NCBI GenBank assembly: GCA_020637335.1
Contig: JACJWC010000007.1
Location: forward strand, 184,737 to 248,736
Origin: Acidobacteriota bacterium
GTDB taxonomy: Bacteria; Acidobacteriota; Holophagae; Acanthopleuribacterales; Acanthopleuribacteraceae
Length of the DNA: 64,000 nucleotides
Direction: 5' to 3'
In this document: in pieces, positions 52,912 to 62,394 of the stretch
How positions within the stretch are numbered: position 1 is the stretch's first letter
How the letters are laid out: every line of letters starts with the position of its first letter
Made by a program: the position numbers and the translations under genes
The notes under the pieces: generated by a model
Seen by the model: the letters and a program-made list of their open reading frames with translations, nothing else
What the model was told of the DNA's origin: nothing
Databases searched by the model: none

Positions 52912-53846
52912 TAGAAGTACAGGTAGCGCGTGAAATGAAACAGGAAAGGAGCTGTATAAGTCAGGCTATCGATGCGATCCAAAATCCCGCCATGGCCCGG
53001 AATCAAATTACTGGCATCCTTAATCCCCAGATCGCGTTTCACGGCCGACATGGTCACATCCCCAAAAAAACCGCCCACGGAAATAATTAATCCGGCGGCA
53101 ATCGCTTGCAGCGGTTGAAAGGGTGTTAATCCGGGCGCCAAAAAATACGCCAAACTCACAGTGGTCAAGACACCACCCAAAAAGCCTTCAACCGTTTTTT
53201 TGGGGCTGACTTTGGGCAGGATAGGCGTTTTGCCGAAGGCTTTCCCAAAGCAGAATTGGGCCACATCATTGATTTGGGTCAGGAATACCAAAAAGAGCAG
53301 CAAACTCCGACCCACCATCGGTTCGTTCTGGGGCAGCACCATGAAATACGCCATGTGCGACAGGGAAAACACGGTAATCATCAGGCCCCATTGAATGCTG
53401 CTTGCCGCTTGAAGAAAGCCTTTGGTTTCGCCTTCCAGAACCATTTTGAGATGAATGAATAAAAAGGCATGAACCGGAATAAAAATAATGAACATGCCAT
53501 ACCACTGGCGCCACACCCAAAAATATTGAAGCGGAACAGCTATAAAAGCCATCAGCAGGGCAAAACGATCGGCCTTACGTGTTGGGATCAGGCTAATGTA
53601 CTCGCGCAAGGCCACAAAACTGACAAAACATACAAAGGTTAAAGCCGCCCAAAGCGGTGCACCCACGGCCAGCACAAACACGAAGGCCATGATCCACCAA
53701 GCATAAATGCGCAGGGCCACTTCACGTAAGTTCCATTGCGGTTTCCATTTTTGCAGCACGGTGACCACCAGCGTGGAAACAACCAAAAGCGCCCCAATCC
53801 CAAGGACCAAGTGCCAAATCCCCGGTGTCCACAACTTAAACAGCAT
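52911..53846 (-). CDS. cdsA: Phosphatidate cytidylyltransferase
   Basis: 311 residues from the ATG at 53846 (GGAGG four bases upstream); a longer frame lacks such a site. About eight membrane helices and the CDP-alcohol synthase signature SAVKRDLGIKDASNLIPGHG followed by GILDRIDSL. Makes CDP-diacylglycerol from phosphatidic acid and CTP, directly after PlsC in the pathway. Somewhat longer at the N-terminus than the E. coli enzyme. Forms a two-gene unit with plsC. Confidence 0.94.
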   Translation of the reverse strand: MLFKLWTPGIWHLVLGIGALLVVSTLVVTVLQKWKPQWNLREVALRIYAWWIMAFVFVLAVGAPLWAALTFVCFVSFVALREYISLIPTRKADRFALLMAFIAVPLQYFWVWRQWYGMFIIFIPVHAFLFIHLKMVLEGETKGFLQAASSIQWGLMITVFSLSHMAYFMVLPQNEPMVGRSLLLFLVFLTQINDVAQFCFGKAFGKTPILPKVSPKKTVEGFLGGVLTTVSLAYFLAPGLTPFQPLQAIAAGLIISVGGFFGDVTMSAVKRDLGIKDASNLIPGHGGILDRIDSLTYTAPFLFHFTRYLYF

Positions 53847-54020
53847 ATTGCCTCCGCAGGGGCCAACTCGTGCCCAAATCCTAGCGATGGAAGGGTCCTT
53901 TGCAAAGAGAAATCCCACCCAGACCTAAAACGCAAATGCACAGAGAACCGAACAGGACCCGCCGGACGAAAGCGCCATGGATTACAATGAAGAACAAACT
54001 GGCTTGGGAAGGGAGCTGAT

Positions 54021-54803
54021 GTGTTGGTCTTAAAGTTTTGGACATTTTGGCAAGCAGCCGCCAAGGCGAAACGTGAAATCGATGGTTTGCGCCAATTGGT
54101 TGCCAAAGCCCTAATCGTAAACACGCTCATCATCTTATTTCTGATTTTGCTCGCTTCCTGGTTACTTTATGCCTACCTGCTGGCACCCATCAATTTGTGG
54201 TTGGTTCAGGAGGCACCGAACTGGTTAGCCATCTTGGGCCGGGTTTTGTTGTGGTTGGTGTATGCGACCCTTTTGATTCTCATCAGTTTCTTTTCGCTGC
54301 GCACCAGCGTGGCATTTATGGAGTTTTGGTACGAAATCATCGTGGCCCGCATCGTTAACCATTTCCGACCCGTACATGACTTCCCGCTCACCTTCAAAGG
54401 CTTAGGCATGATGTCTTTAACCGCAATTCGCGAATTGATTTGGAGTTTATTCCTAAGTGTGATGCTGGTCGTGGCCGGTTTTATTCCCTTGGTGGGTGGC
54501 GTGTTGGTCTTTGTATTAGGCGGGTTCTTCCTGGGGCGAAGTCTTCACGCACCCTACCGCACCGTGATGAAAGAACAAAAATTGGCCTACGAACTGCCCA
54601 AACCAACCTGGCTCTTTAACTTAAAATACGGCGCAATCCACTTGGCATTACCGATGGTTCCTGTTGTTGGCTGGGTTTTAAGCCCGATCTCCTACCTCAA
54701 CACCATGATCGGTATGACGTATTTAATGGAACAAGAGCGAAAAACCAGTGTCCAGACTAACGTACAAAGGGATCGAGATCAGGATCCAATTCCCGAAGCG
54801 TAA
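54021..54803 (+). CDS. EI24/CysZ-like integral membrane protein
   Basis: 260 residues with four to six membrane helices. GLRQLVAKALIVNTLIIL, the central SLTAIRELIWSLFLSVMLV and the closing APYRTVMKEQKLAYEL / PMVPVVGWVLSPISYLNTM fit the EI24 domain that includes CysZ sulfate transporters. No sulfur genes are nearby, so transport of sulfate is not shown. GTG start with GGGAG. Its 3' end overlaps the convergent hemerythrin gene by 47 bases. Confidence 0.8.
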   Translation: MLVLKFWTFWQAAAKAKREIDGLRQLVAKALIVNTLIILFLILLASWLLYAYLLAPINLWLVQEAPNWLAILGRVLLWLVYATLLILISFFSLRTSVAFMEFWYEIIVARIVNHFRPVHDFPLTFKGLGMMSLTAIRELIWSLFLSVMLVVAGFIPLVGGVLVFVLGGFFLGRSLHAPYRTVMKEQKLAYELPKPTWLFNLKYGAIHLALPMVPVVGWVLSPISYLNTMIGMTYLMEQERKTSVQTNVQRDRDQDPIPEA

Positions 54804-55185
54804 CAACCATTTGTTTGTCCGTTCCCAATATATGATTTTTTAGCCATTGGGTCAGGAATACAAACAGGTCCTCAGTGATTTCCGTTTTATGGTGCAAGTA
54901 ATCGCTCCGAAACTTGCCCACTTTTTCCGCAAAGGCTTTGTGCTGGGCCAGGTGTTCTTCCGTTTCGGGGAGGGCGTATTTAGCCATTAATTTTTCTTCA
55001 GTTGCAAAGTGATACTGGGCGTATTGCACGAGTTCATCCAAAACAACCTGAAGCAGGACTTCCCCACCCTTTCCCGATTGTTTAATGTCGTAAAGATCGT
55101 TTAGGCGATTCACCAGTGTTCGATGCTGGTAATCGATGGTGGAATGGCCAATCTCCAGATCCGGTCCCCATTTGATGTACGCCAT
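54757..55185 (-). CDS. Bacteriohemerythrin
   Basis: 142 residues, a single hemerythrin domain. The di-iron ligands are in IGHSTIDYQHRTL, QYHFATEEKLM, HLAQHKAFAEKV and NHILGTDKQ (H...H-x3-E...H-x3-H...H-x4-D). Binds oxygen reversibly; in bacteria used for oxygen sensing, storage or delivery. Starts MAYIKWGPDLEIGHS with GGGGGAA before the ATG. Overlaps the convergent membrane-protein gene. Confidence 0.94.
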   Translation of the reverse strand: MAYIKWGPDLEIGHSTIDYQHRTLVNRLNDLYDIKQSGKGGEVLLQVVLDELVQYAQYHFATEEKLMAKYALPETEEHLAQHKAFAEKVGKFRSDYLHHKTEITEDLFVFLTQWLKNHILGTDKQMVVTLRELDPDLDPFVR

Positions 55186-55325
55186 GGTTCCCCCTTGTTA
55201 TTCATTATCGTGAAAAAATACCAATGCTTGAGCCAAGCCAATATACCCATAATGATTTTGGCATGGCCTTGAACATCCTTTTGGCTTTTGGGATGATCGC
55301 AGATATTTTTTGGAATGGAACGCGC

Positions 55326-56567
55326 TTGAGTTTTCGTCTTTTACACACTTCGGATTGGCACCTTGGACAACAACTCCACCATTGGTCACGCCAGGAGGAG
55401 CACCGTGCTTTCTTGAATTGGTTGGCCAAAACCTTGGACGCAGAACAGGTTGATGCCCTGATCGTGGCTGGCGATATCTTCGATGTATCAAACCCACCCG
55501 CAAGCGCAGTTCACGATTTTTTCCAGTTCCTAGCCCAAATCAGAGCGGCAATGCCGCATTTACAAGTGGTCATCATCGGTGGCAATCACGATTCTGCTGC
55601 ACGGCTCAACAGCTCCAATCCAGTCCTGAACCCATTAGATATCCATGTTATTGGCGGTATTCCGAGAACGGATCAGGGTGAGGTCGATTTCGATCGCATG
55701 TGCATTCCTTTACATGGGCCAGAGGGTCAAATCCAGGCGTGGTGTGCTGCAATGCCCTTCATTCGCATGGCAGACCTAGGGACTGCAGCACTTACAGGTG
55801 GCGATACTGCCGTTCAAGGCTACCGCGACCTACACCGACGTTTGGTGGACTACATCAAGGCAAAGGCTGCGGGCGATCTACCACTTATTTTGACCGGTCA
55901 CGCCTTTATGCGCGGTGGCCTGGAATCCCCCGATTCGGAGCGCCGACTCACCGCTGGCACCCTTTTGGGTCTGCCCACCGAAATTTTCCCAGAATCTGTT
56001 GACTACATCGCACTCGGCCATTTGCACCGCCCCCAAACAGTAGGCGATCAGGAATGGATTCGCTACTCGGGTTCACCTATCCCCTTATCTCTGGCAGAGG
56101 CGGGAACTTCTCAGAGTTGTACCCTTGTCAGCCTCGGTGATGGCCCAATCCAGATTCAGACGCTTGAAATCCCTCGCCATACCCAAATGTGGCGTTTACC
56201 CGAGGACGGTCCAGCCAGTTTAGAGACCATATCGCGTACGATCCGAAAACTGCCAACCAAAACGGAATGGCAAGGTCCGCTGCCCTTTTTGGAGTTGCGC
56301 GTGTTGCTGGACCAGCCCCAACCGGGACTGCACCGTGAGATTCAAACGATGTTGGCAGATAAAGCTGTTCGCCTGGTCAAAATTTCACCCACCTACCCCG
56401 AAAGGACTCAGACAGAAACCACGTGGTCCGGCACCCGGCTCAGCGAGCTGAAACCCACCCAAGTACTGGAACATTTTTACCAGCAAAATTTTGAACGTCG
56501 GCCTGACCCAGCAGTGGTCGCATTGTTTGAGCAATTGTTGGAATCCTGTCACCAGGAGGCGCCTTGA
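55326..56567 (+). CDS. sbcD: Exonuclease SbcCD subunit SbcD
   Basis: 413 residues from a TTG at 55326, the start that gives the canonical N-terminus SFRLLHTSDWHLG; an in-frame ATG at 55293 would add eleven residues not seen in the family. The calcineurin-type nuclease motifs follow: VAGDIFDVSNPP, GGNHDSAARL, LTGHAF and ALGHLHRPQ, all metal ligands present. With SbcC it cleaves hairpin and palindromic DNA. The stop overlaps the sbcC start by four bases. Weak ribosome site. Confidence 0.92.
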   Translation: MSFRLLHTSDWHLGQQLHHWSRQEEHRAFLNWLAKTLDAEQVDALIVAGDIFDVSNPPASAVHDFFQFLAQIRAAMPHLQVVIIGGNHDSAARLNSSNPVLNPLDIHVIGGIPRTDQGEVDFDRMCIPLHGPEGQIQAWCAAMPFIRMADLGTAALTGGDTAVQGYRDLHRRLVDYIKAKAAGDLPLILTGHAFMRGGLESPDSERRLTAGTLLGLPTEIFPESVDYIALGHLHRPQTVGDQEWIRYSGSPIPLSLAEAGTSQSCTLVSLGDGPIQIQTLEIPRHTQMWRLPEDGPASLETISRTIRKLPTKTEWQGPLPFLELRVLLDQPQPGLHREIQTMLADKAVRLVKISPTYPERTQTETTWSGTRLSELKPTQVLEHFYQQNFERRPDPAVVALFEQLLESCHQEAP

Positions 56568-59500
56568 AAATCCTGGCCATTTCGGGCTGTAACATCGCCT
56601 CTTTTGAGGGTGAATTCACACTGGAATTTGAGCAACCGCCGCTTCAGTTTGCTTCCTTGTTTGCAATTACGGGTCCAACCGGCAGCGGCAAAAGCACGAT
56701 TCTGGATACTTTGTGTTTAGCCCTGTTTGACCGAGCACCGCGCTATGCCGAGCAACGAACCCAGAAAATGGGTCCCGATGATTTATCCCAACGCGACTCC
56801 CGCAACCTGTTGCGTCGAGGGTGCCCAATAGCTTGGGCCAAGGTGAGATTCCTCAATGGTCAAAACCAACGCTTTGAAGCCACTTGGTCGGTTAAACGCG
56901 CTGGGAAAAAAGGTCGCGGAAAGATTCAGCAAGTTGAGATGTGCCTTCAGGATTTAACCACTGGCGCCATCCTCAGTGAAAAGAAAACGGACGCTTTAAG
57001 TAAAATTGAAGCCACATTGGGCATGGATTTTGACCAATTTCGCCGGTCTGTATTGCTGGCCCAGGGCGAATTTGCTGCCTTTTTGCATGCGGCTCCAGCC
57101 GATCGCGGCAAGCTCCTTGAAACCATTACCGGTACGGAGATCTTTGCCCAAATCAGCGCCGCCATTTACCAGCACACCAAAGCCTTGGAAGCCCAAAACC
57201 AGGAACAATTGCGTCAACTTGCCTCAATTGAACCGCTGCCAGCGGAAGAACGCTTGGCCTTGGAGTCAACCCTGGAACAGACCCGCCAAGAAATTGAGAG
57301 GATTCAAGAAAAAGAGCGCGAGTTTCGGCAGGTACAGCGCGAAATTCTTCAGCGCAAACATTTGCAAGAGCTGGTCGATCAGGCCCAAGAAAGTTTCGAA
57401 ACGCTAAATGCCCAATGGACCCAATCTGCAAGCCAGCGCGAGCAACTGGCCCAGCGGCGATCGCTCCAGGACATTCATGCCACGTGGGTCCGGTGGCAGA
57501 CGCTTTCATCCGAGAGCGCGAAATGGCAATCGTCGATCCCTGAGTTGGAAACTCAAATTAAGCAAATGGAGGTAAATGAAAAGGCTATCCAGACCACCCT
57601 TCAGGAAACAGATGCCGCCCTGTTACAACTCAAAAAAGATTGGCAGGAAGCCGAGCCTAAACGCCAACAGGCCAATTATCTGGAAAGCCAAATCACCGAA
57701 GCGGAAAAACGGATAGCCAACAAAACTCCCGAACTTGAGTCCTTAAAAGCCAAAACCCAAAAAATTCAGGTTGAGCTGGCCGGACACAAATTTGAACAGC
57801 GGAAACTACAACAAGCTTCGGACCTTTGCGGCGAATGGGCGCATCAGCATGCAGTCGCAGAACAGTGGCAATTGCATCGTTCCGCCCTATCCGATGCATT
57901 TAACGATTGGCAACGTGCACAAGCCCGAACAACCACCTTAAAAAAGGAAATAGAGCAACTTAGCCAGAAGGAAGATTCATTTAATCTGGATCTAAATCGC
58001 TATCACCAAAAAATATCAGAATTGCTGAGTCAAAAAGAAAACCTGGTCTACCAGTTGGATTCCTGCACCGCCCAATTGGAGTCCTGGAATGCATCCAACA
58101 TAAGCGCGCAACTCGAAGGAGCCCAAGCCGAATGGAAACAACTCAACTGGATTCACGAACAACTCAAATCTCTGCAACAATTTGAGGCGACTTTTACAGA
58201 ACTTTCCGCTGAAAAGATTGAACTGGAAGAACAATTAGCGCTTAAAGTGCAACGCATTCAGGCCTTGCAACAAGATCTCCCCCTATTGGAGGTACGCATT
58301 AAAGAGGCGGAGTGGGCGCTTCGCCATGCACAATCCATGTTGGATTTGGTTCATTATCGACATGCCCTCAAAGCCAATCAACCGTGTCCTTTATGCGGTT
58401 CCAGAGAACATCCCTTTGCTGAAGCTGCGCCCGTGAACCCGCTTGCAGAACAGGAAAATCGCCTGGCATCCCTTCGGGAAGCATGGCAAAGGCAATCCGG
58501 AGAACTCAAGGTCAGCTTGAACCAACAACACTACGAACAAAAATCCAAAGAGAAACTTGAGAATCGGTTGGGTGAACTGCAAACCCAAATCGATCATTTA
58601 CAAAATAATCTTGCGCCCCACGCAGCTCAATGGGCACAAACCGTACGTGACCTGGAGCAGGTCCAAACGAAAATCGAGAAGCTTCAGGCCCAGATGCGCA
58701 ATCAAGAGAATCTTCTAGCCCAGAAAATGAAATGGGAATCTGCACTGCGGAAAATTGAAGAAGAACTCGCCAAAAATCGCAAAGAACTGGACTCTATTTC
58801 CCTTAAGCAGGCAGAGGTCGAAAACCAGAAAATTCAAAAACAAACCGAACACACCCTGGCAACCGAGGCCGCTAAATCCAGCAGTCAGACCTGGCAAAAA
58901 TACGCCGCAAGTTCCCAAGAACCAAATGAAAAGGCCCAGCAGGAAATCCTAAAGATGAGCCAGCAATGGCAAGAGAACCAAAACCGATTAACCTACCTCA
59001 AATCCCAAATGGCCGAAAGGACACAGCTCTGCGCCTTAACTGAACAGCGGCAGCAACAAGCGCAATCAGACGAAAAGGCACTCTCACACGAACTCGAAGA
59101 GCTGAATTCCGGGATGCAACAAAATCGGGCGGATCTGCAATTGCTCTTGGGTGGAAAAACGCTTGGCCAGTTCACCAGCGAATTCGAACAAAAACGCGAG
59201 CAATTGCAAAGTGAAAAAGCCCAACAGTTTGACCAGTTGAAGGATCTCCAAATCAATCGAGCCCATTGCCAGAGCAGCCTCTATGACCTGTGTCAAAGGG
59301 TCGCTTCTGCCAAGCTGGAAACGGATCAACTTAAGCAACACATCTCAGATCGCCTGTCCAGCGAAAACATGAGTTGGGAGCAGGCAAAAGCATTGCTGGA
59401 CTGGCCTGTAGAACGGTTCAAAAAACTTGAAATGGAAATGCAAAGTTTAGAATCTGCATTCCGGTCGTCCTCAGACGTATTCGAGGACCGCAAGAGTCAC

Positions 59501-60202
59501 CTGGCAACGCACCAAGCCCAACATGCCGATCTGCCTTCAGAGGATCATGTCATCGCGGCTATGGAAAAGATTCGGTCGGAATTGGATCAGCACAACCAGA
59601 ACCTGGTTAGCGCACAAATGGCTTTGGCAGCCGACAACCAAAAACATGAACAGAAAGCCAAAATCGAAGAACAGCAAGCCGCTTGGCGCAAAGAATACGA
59701 AACAGCAAGCGAACTTAATAGCCATATTGGGTCCGCTTCGGGCAATAAATTTCGTCAGTTCGCCCAACAACTCACCCTGGAACAATTGGTGATGGAGAGC
59801 AATCGTCACCTGAACCAATTGGCGCCGCGTTACCACCTGAAAACGGTTGCACAGGCCAATCTGGAACTGGAAATCGTCGACCGGTTCATGGCAGACGCCA
59901 ACCGATCCATATCCAGTTTAAGCGGAGGCGAAACGTTTTTGGTATCCCTAGCGCTGGCCCTGGGTTTAAGTGATTTGACAGCCGCCAAAACCCATGTTGG
60001 CAGTCTTTTTATCGATGAAGGCTTTGGCGCGCTGGACCTGGAAACCCTGGACCAGGCATTGTCCGTTTTGGAGGGCTTACAAGAACAAGGTCGTCAAATC
60101 GGAATCATTAGCCATGTAGAGGGATTGGCCGAACGCCTGGGCACAACGGTCCGAGTTGTAAAAGTTGGCGCTCATCAGAGCCGCCTCGAGATTATTTCTT
60201 GA
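56564..60202 (+). CDS. sbcC: Exonuclease SbcCD subunit SbcC (SMC-like ATPase)
   Basis: 1212 residues. Walker A GPTGSGKSTILDTL at about 38-51, long coiled coils on both sides of a central zinc hook CPLCG at about 608-612, and at the C-terminus the signature LSGGETFLVSLALALGLSDL and Walker B SLFIDEGFGALDLETLD. Complete enzyme core. Dimerises through the hook and drives the SbcD nuclease on DNA hairpins and ends. TTG start inside the sbcD stop (TTGA); longer than the E. coli protein (1048) mostly in the coiled coil. Confidence 0.96.
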   Translation: MKILAISGCNIASFEGEFTLEFEQPPLQFASLFAITGPTGSGKSTILDTLCLALFDRAPRYAEQRTQKMGPDDLSQRDSRNLLRRGCPIAWAKVRFLNGQNQRFEATWSVKRAGKKGRGKIQQVEMCLQDLTTGAILSEKKTDALSKIEATLGMDFDQFRRSVLLAQGEFAAFLHAAPADRGKLLETITGTEIFAQISAAIYQHTKALEAQNQEQLRQLASIEPLPAEERLALESTLEQTRQEIERIQEKEREFRQVQREILQRKHLQELVDQAQESFETLNAQWTQSASQREQLAQRRSLQDIHATWVRWQTLSSESAKWQSSIPELETQIKQMEVNEKAIQTTLQETDAALLQLKKDWQEAEPKRQQANYLESQITEAEKRIANKTPELESLKAKTQKIQVELAGHKFEQRKLQQASDLCGEWAHQHAVAEQWQLHRSALSDAFNDWQRAQARTTTLKKEIEQLSQKEDSFNLDLNRYHQKISELLSQKENLVYQLDSCTAQLESWNASNISAQLEGAQAEWKQLNWIHEQLKSLQQFEATFTELSAEKIELEEQLALKVQRIQALQQDLPLLEVRIKEAEWALRHAQSMLDLVHYRHALKANQPCPLCGSREHPFAEAAPVNPLAEQENRLASLREAWQRQSGELKVSLNQQHYEQKSKEKLENRLGELQTQIDHLQNNLAPHAAQWAQTVRDLEQVQTKIEKLQAQMRNQENLLAQKMKWESALRKIEEELAKNRKELDSISLKQAEVENQKIQKQTEHTLATEAAKSSSQTWQKYAASSQEPNEKAQQEILKMSQQWQENQNRLTYLKSQMAERTQLCALTEQRQQQAQSDEKALSHELEELNSGMQQNRADLQLLLGGKTLGQFTSEFEQKREQLQSEKAQQFDQLKDLQINRAHCQSSLYDLCQRVASAKLETDQLKQHISDRLSSENMSWEQAKALLDWPVERFKKLEMEMQSLESAFRSSSDVFEDRKSHLATHQAQHADLPSEDHVIAAMEKIRSELDQHNQNLVSAQMALAADNQKHEQKAKIEEQQAAWRKEYETASELNSHIGSASGNKFRQFAQQLTLEQLVMESNRHLNQLAPRYHLKTVAQANLELEIVDRFMADANRSISSLSGGETFLVSLALALGLSDLTAAKTHVGSLFIDEGFGALDLETLDQALSVLEGLQEQGRQIGIISHVEGLAERLGTTVRVVKVGAHQSRLEIIS

Positions 60203-60267
60203 GCACACCCCCTTTAAGAAAATCCATCCGTTACAATAAAAGCCAGCCATTTCTTTAGAGGCACGTC

Positions 60268-60948
60268 ATGACCTTTTCGCTCATTTTTATGGGACTCCTT
60301 AGTCAAAACCTACTTCTTCCAGGCATTTACCACGGTGAAGAGATTACGAGCCCTCCTGGAAGCACCTATTGGGCAGTTTTTTCGGGCCCAGAAACCGACC
60401 ACTTGGAACAAACCCAACTCGTACTCAAAGCCTATAACGACCCAATTTTTGATTCTGAAAACGAGGCCACCGGCAAAGCGGTATCCGTGATCGGCCCCCA
60501 TCAGCCTCTTTTTATGGTTACAGGGATCCCCGACCTGAAACCAGGCCCTCTCCAACGGGTTGCAATTCAAGAAAGCTCAATTTTGCTTGGGAAAAAAATT
60601 GAAATCCCCTGGAAGGACGAGACCCATTTATTGATGTGGCAAAAATCTTCCGGTAAGTCTGAGTACCCCAATATCGCCAATTACGACTTGGTTTATGTTG
60701 CAGGCAAACAGCAACAAATACTGGGTCAATTCGAAGTTTATGCGCCCGATGGCCAAGATCCGATGTTGGCCAGCGAAGGCCAACCAACCCTGATCTGGGC
60801 AGGAGATTTGAACCGCGATGGAAACTTAGATCTGCTTATCGATATGACCGATCATTACAACGTCAGTGAACCCACCCTTTTTCTCTCACTAGCCAATGCA
60901 TCCACCCCGGTCAAAAAAGTCTGCTGGTTCCGCACAACCGGATGTTGA
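60268..60948 (+). CDS. Secreted protein with FG-GAP/EF-hand-like segment
   Basis: 226 residues. N-terminal hydrophobic start MTFSLIFMGLLSQNLLLPG suggests export. About residue 175 is AGDLNRDGNLDLLIDMTD, a calcium-loop pattern (D-x-N-x-D-G-x-x-D) as in FG-GAP repeats. The rest (PHQPLFMVTGIPDLKPG, FEVYAPDGQDP) is unassigned beta-rich sequence. GAGG lies before the ATG. Lone gene between sbcC and an acetyltransferase. Confidence 0.65.
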   Translation: MTFSLIFMGLLSQNLLLPGIYHGEEITSPPGSTYWAVFSGPETDHLEQTQLVLKAYNDPIFDSENEATGKAVSVIGPHQPLFMVTGIPDLKPGPLQRVAIQESSILLGKKIEIPWKDETHLLMWQKSSGKSEYPNIANYDLVYVAGKQQQILGQFEVYAPDGQDPMLASEGQPTLIWAGDLNRDGNLDLLIDMTDHYNVSEPTLFLSLANASTPVKKVCWFRTTGC

Positions 60949-61008
60949 TGTTCCCTAAGGATTCGCCTTTTTTGTTAACATAAGATAAATAGAATAAAAG
61001 GCTTGAAT

Positions 61009-61539
61009 ATGTCCGAGATCTCGATCCGAAAAGCGGGACTCCAAGATAATGAACGATTGGCCCAACTCGGCGCCCGAACCTTTGCCGATACCTACCGCGA
61101 GCGCAACACGGTTGAGGATTTGTCGGCCTATTTGGCAGCCCATTTTTCGCCAGCCATCCAAATGGCCGAGCTGCTTGATCCAAACACCATCTATTTACTG
61201 GCCGAAGTGAATGGCACCGCTGTGGGATTTGTGCGACTTTTGAGCGGTACCGCACCAGAGGAAGTTCCCGCAACGCAGCCCATTCAAATGGTTCGCATTT
61301 ATGCAGACCACACTTGGATTGGGCACGGTGTCGGCGCAGCCTTAATGCAAGCCTCTCTTCAGGCGGCTCGCGAGAAGGGCTGTGATGGGATGTGGTTAGG
61401 GGTTTGGGAGGAGAACCAACGCGCCATCCAATTTTACGCACGCTGGGGTTTCGAAAAAGTCGGCAATCAAACCTTTGTGCTCGGAACCGATCACCAAAAC
61501 GACTGGGTCATGTACCGTTCTTTAAGTGAGCACACCTAA
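61009..61539 (+). CDS. GNAT-family N-acetyltransferase
   Basis: 176 residues from the ATG at 61009. ISIRKAGLQDNERLAQLGAR at the start, then QMVRIYADHTWIGHGVGAAL (acetyl-CoA-binding motif A) and DGMWLGVWEENQRAIQFYAR with WGFEKVG (motif B), typical of RimI-like or polyamine-type acetyltransferases. Substrate not known. The 3' end overlaps the convergent small gene by four bases. Confidence 0.9.
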   Translation: MSEISIRKAGLQDNERLAQLGARTFADTYRERNTVEDLSAYLAAHFSPAIQMAELLDPNTIYLLAEVNGTAVGFVRLLSGTAPEEVPATQPIQMVRIYADHTWIGHGVGAALMQASLQAAREKGCDGMWLGVWEENQRAIQFYARWGFEKVGNQTFVLGTDHQNDWVMYRSLSEHT

Positions 61540-61751
61540 ACCGCGAGCGCTTCTGGTCCAGGCGGCATGCAGCGGTGCACAGCCTGGTGGTTGCGAATGG
61601 CGGCCAGAGTTACCTGCACCTGAAAGAGGTTTTCAGCGGCTTTTTTAGGATCCCAGCGCCGCGACTGGTAGGCGGCCAGGAGGATTTCCACCTGGCCCAG
61701 TAAATTGCGCAAATCCTGTAATTCGTTTTGATAAGCATGATTCAATGCCAT
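61536..61751 (-). CDS. Small helical protein of unknown function
   Basis: 71 residues from the ATG at 61751, which has GGAGG six bases upstream. Sequence is amphipathic alpha-helical (NELQDLRNLLGQVEILLAAY, NLFQVQVTLAAIRNHQAVH), perhaps two helices forming a hairpin. No family recognised and no signal peptide. It overlaps the convergent acetyltransferase gene by four bases. Confidence 0.6.
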   Translation of the reverse strand: MALNHAYQNELQDLRNLLGQVEILLAAYQSRRWDPKKAAENLFQVQVTLAAIRNHQAVHRCMPPGPEALAV

Positions 61752-61864
61752 GGCTAACCTCCACGTTCCAAAACCTTTAGTCAATTCAAAAATAATCCGC
61801 GATTCTTAAGAATGGATTAAAGAACTTCAAGAATTTGGAGAGCTATTCTAAAAGTTTGCTGGCC

Positions 61865-62332
61865 TTAAGCGCGTTGCACTTCGCACAAAAAACAGCCCGG
61901 TCCAGCGGAATGTACATGGATTCGCTCGACATTGGAATCTGCCAACAGGGCCAAGACTGCCTTTTCCACCTCACGCCCGTCACAGAGCTGGGCATTCACC
62001 AAAAGCGCCTGAGCATCAATAGCGCGCAGGGACAGGGTTCTGACACGCAGAAAATCGGGTACAACGTTGGGTGGGAGGTGAATTTGTTTGGCGCCCTCCC
62101 GCACAAAGATGGCGTGACTAGACCGAAAAGGGGACCGGGCGGGTAGGTGCTCAAAATTTAAAAGCAATACCCGCTCGCCAATTTCGGCATCCTGTAAGCT
62201 CACCCGGCACGGAAAACCGGGTTTTTTATCTACTACCCGGGTCATCACGCCAAGCTTGGCAAGGCTTTGGCTATCCTTGCCAAAAAACAGAGAAAACCTA
62301 GTATCGGAAAGGGACAAGAATTGGAAAGACAT
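61865..62332 (-). CDS. DUF1203 family protein
   Basis: 155 residues. CRVSLQDAEIGERVLLLNFE, ARSPFRSSHAIFVREGA and IDAQALLVNAQLCDG follow the DUF1203 pattern (L-x-D-A-x-x-G then S-P-F/Y-R-x-S-H-A-I-F-V). The family is cytoplasmic and without known function. GGAGG lies five bases before the ATG. Leftward single gene. Confidence 0.85.
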   Translation of the reverse strand: MSFQFLSLSDTRFSLFFGKDSQSLAKLGVMTRVVDKKPGFPCRVSLQDAEIGERVLLLNFEHLPARSPFRSSHAIFVREGAKQIHLPPNVVPDFLRVRTLSLRAIDAQALLVNAQLCDGREVEKAVLALLADSNVERIHVHSAGPGCFLCEVQRA

Positions 62333-62394
62333 AGCAACCTCCTGAGCGGAAAGCTTAGGAGATGGAATGACCCAAAACGACCCGAATCCTGCGT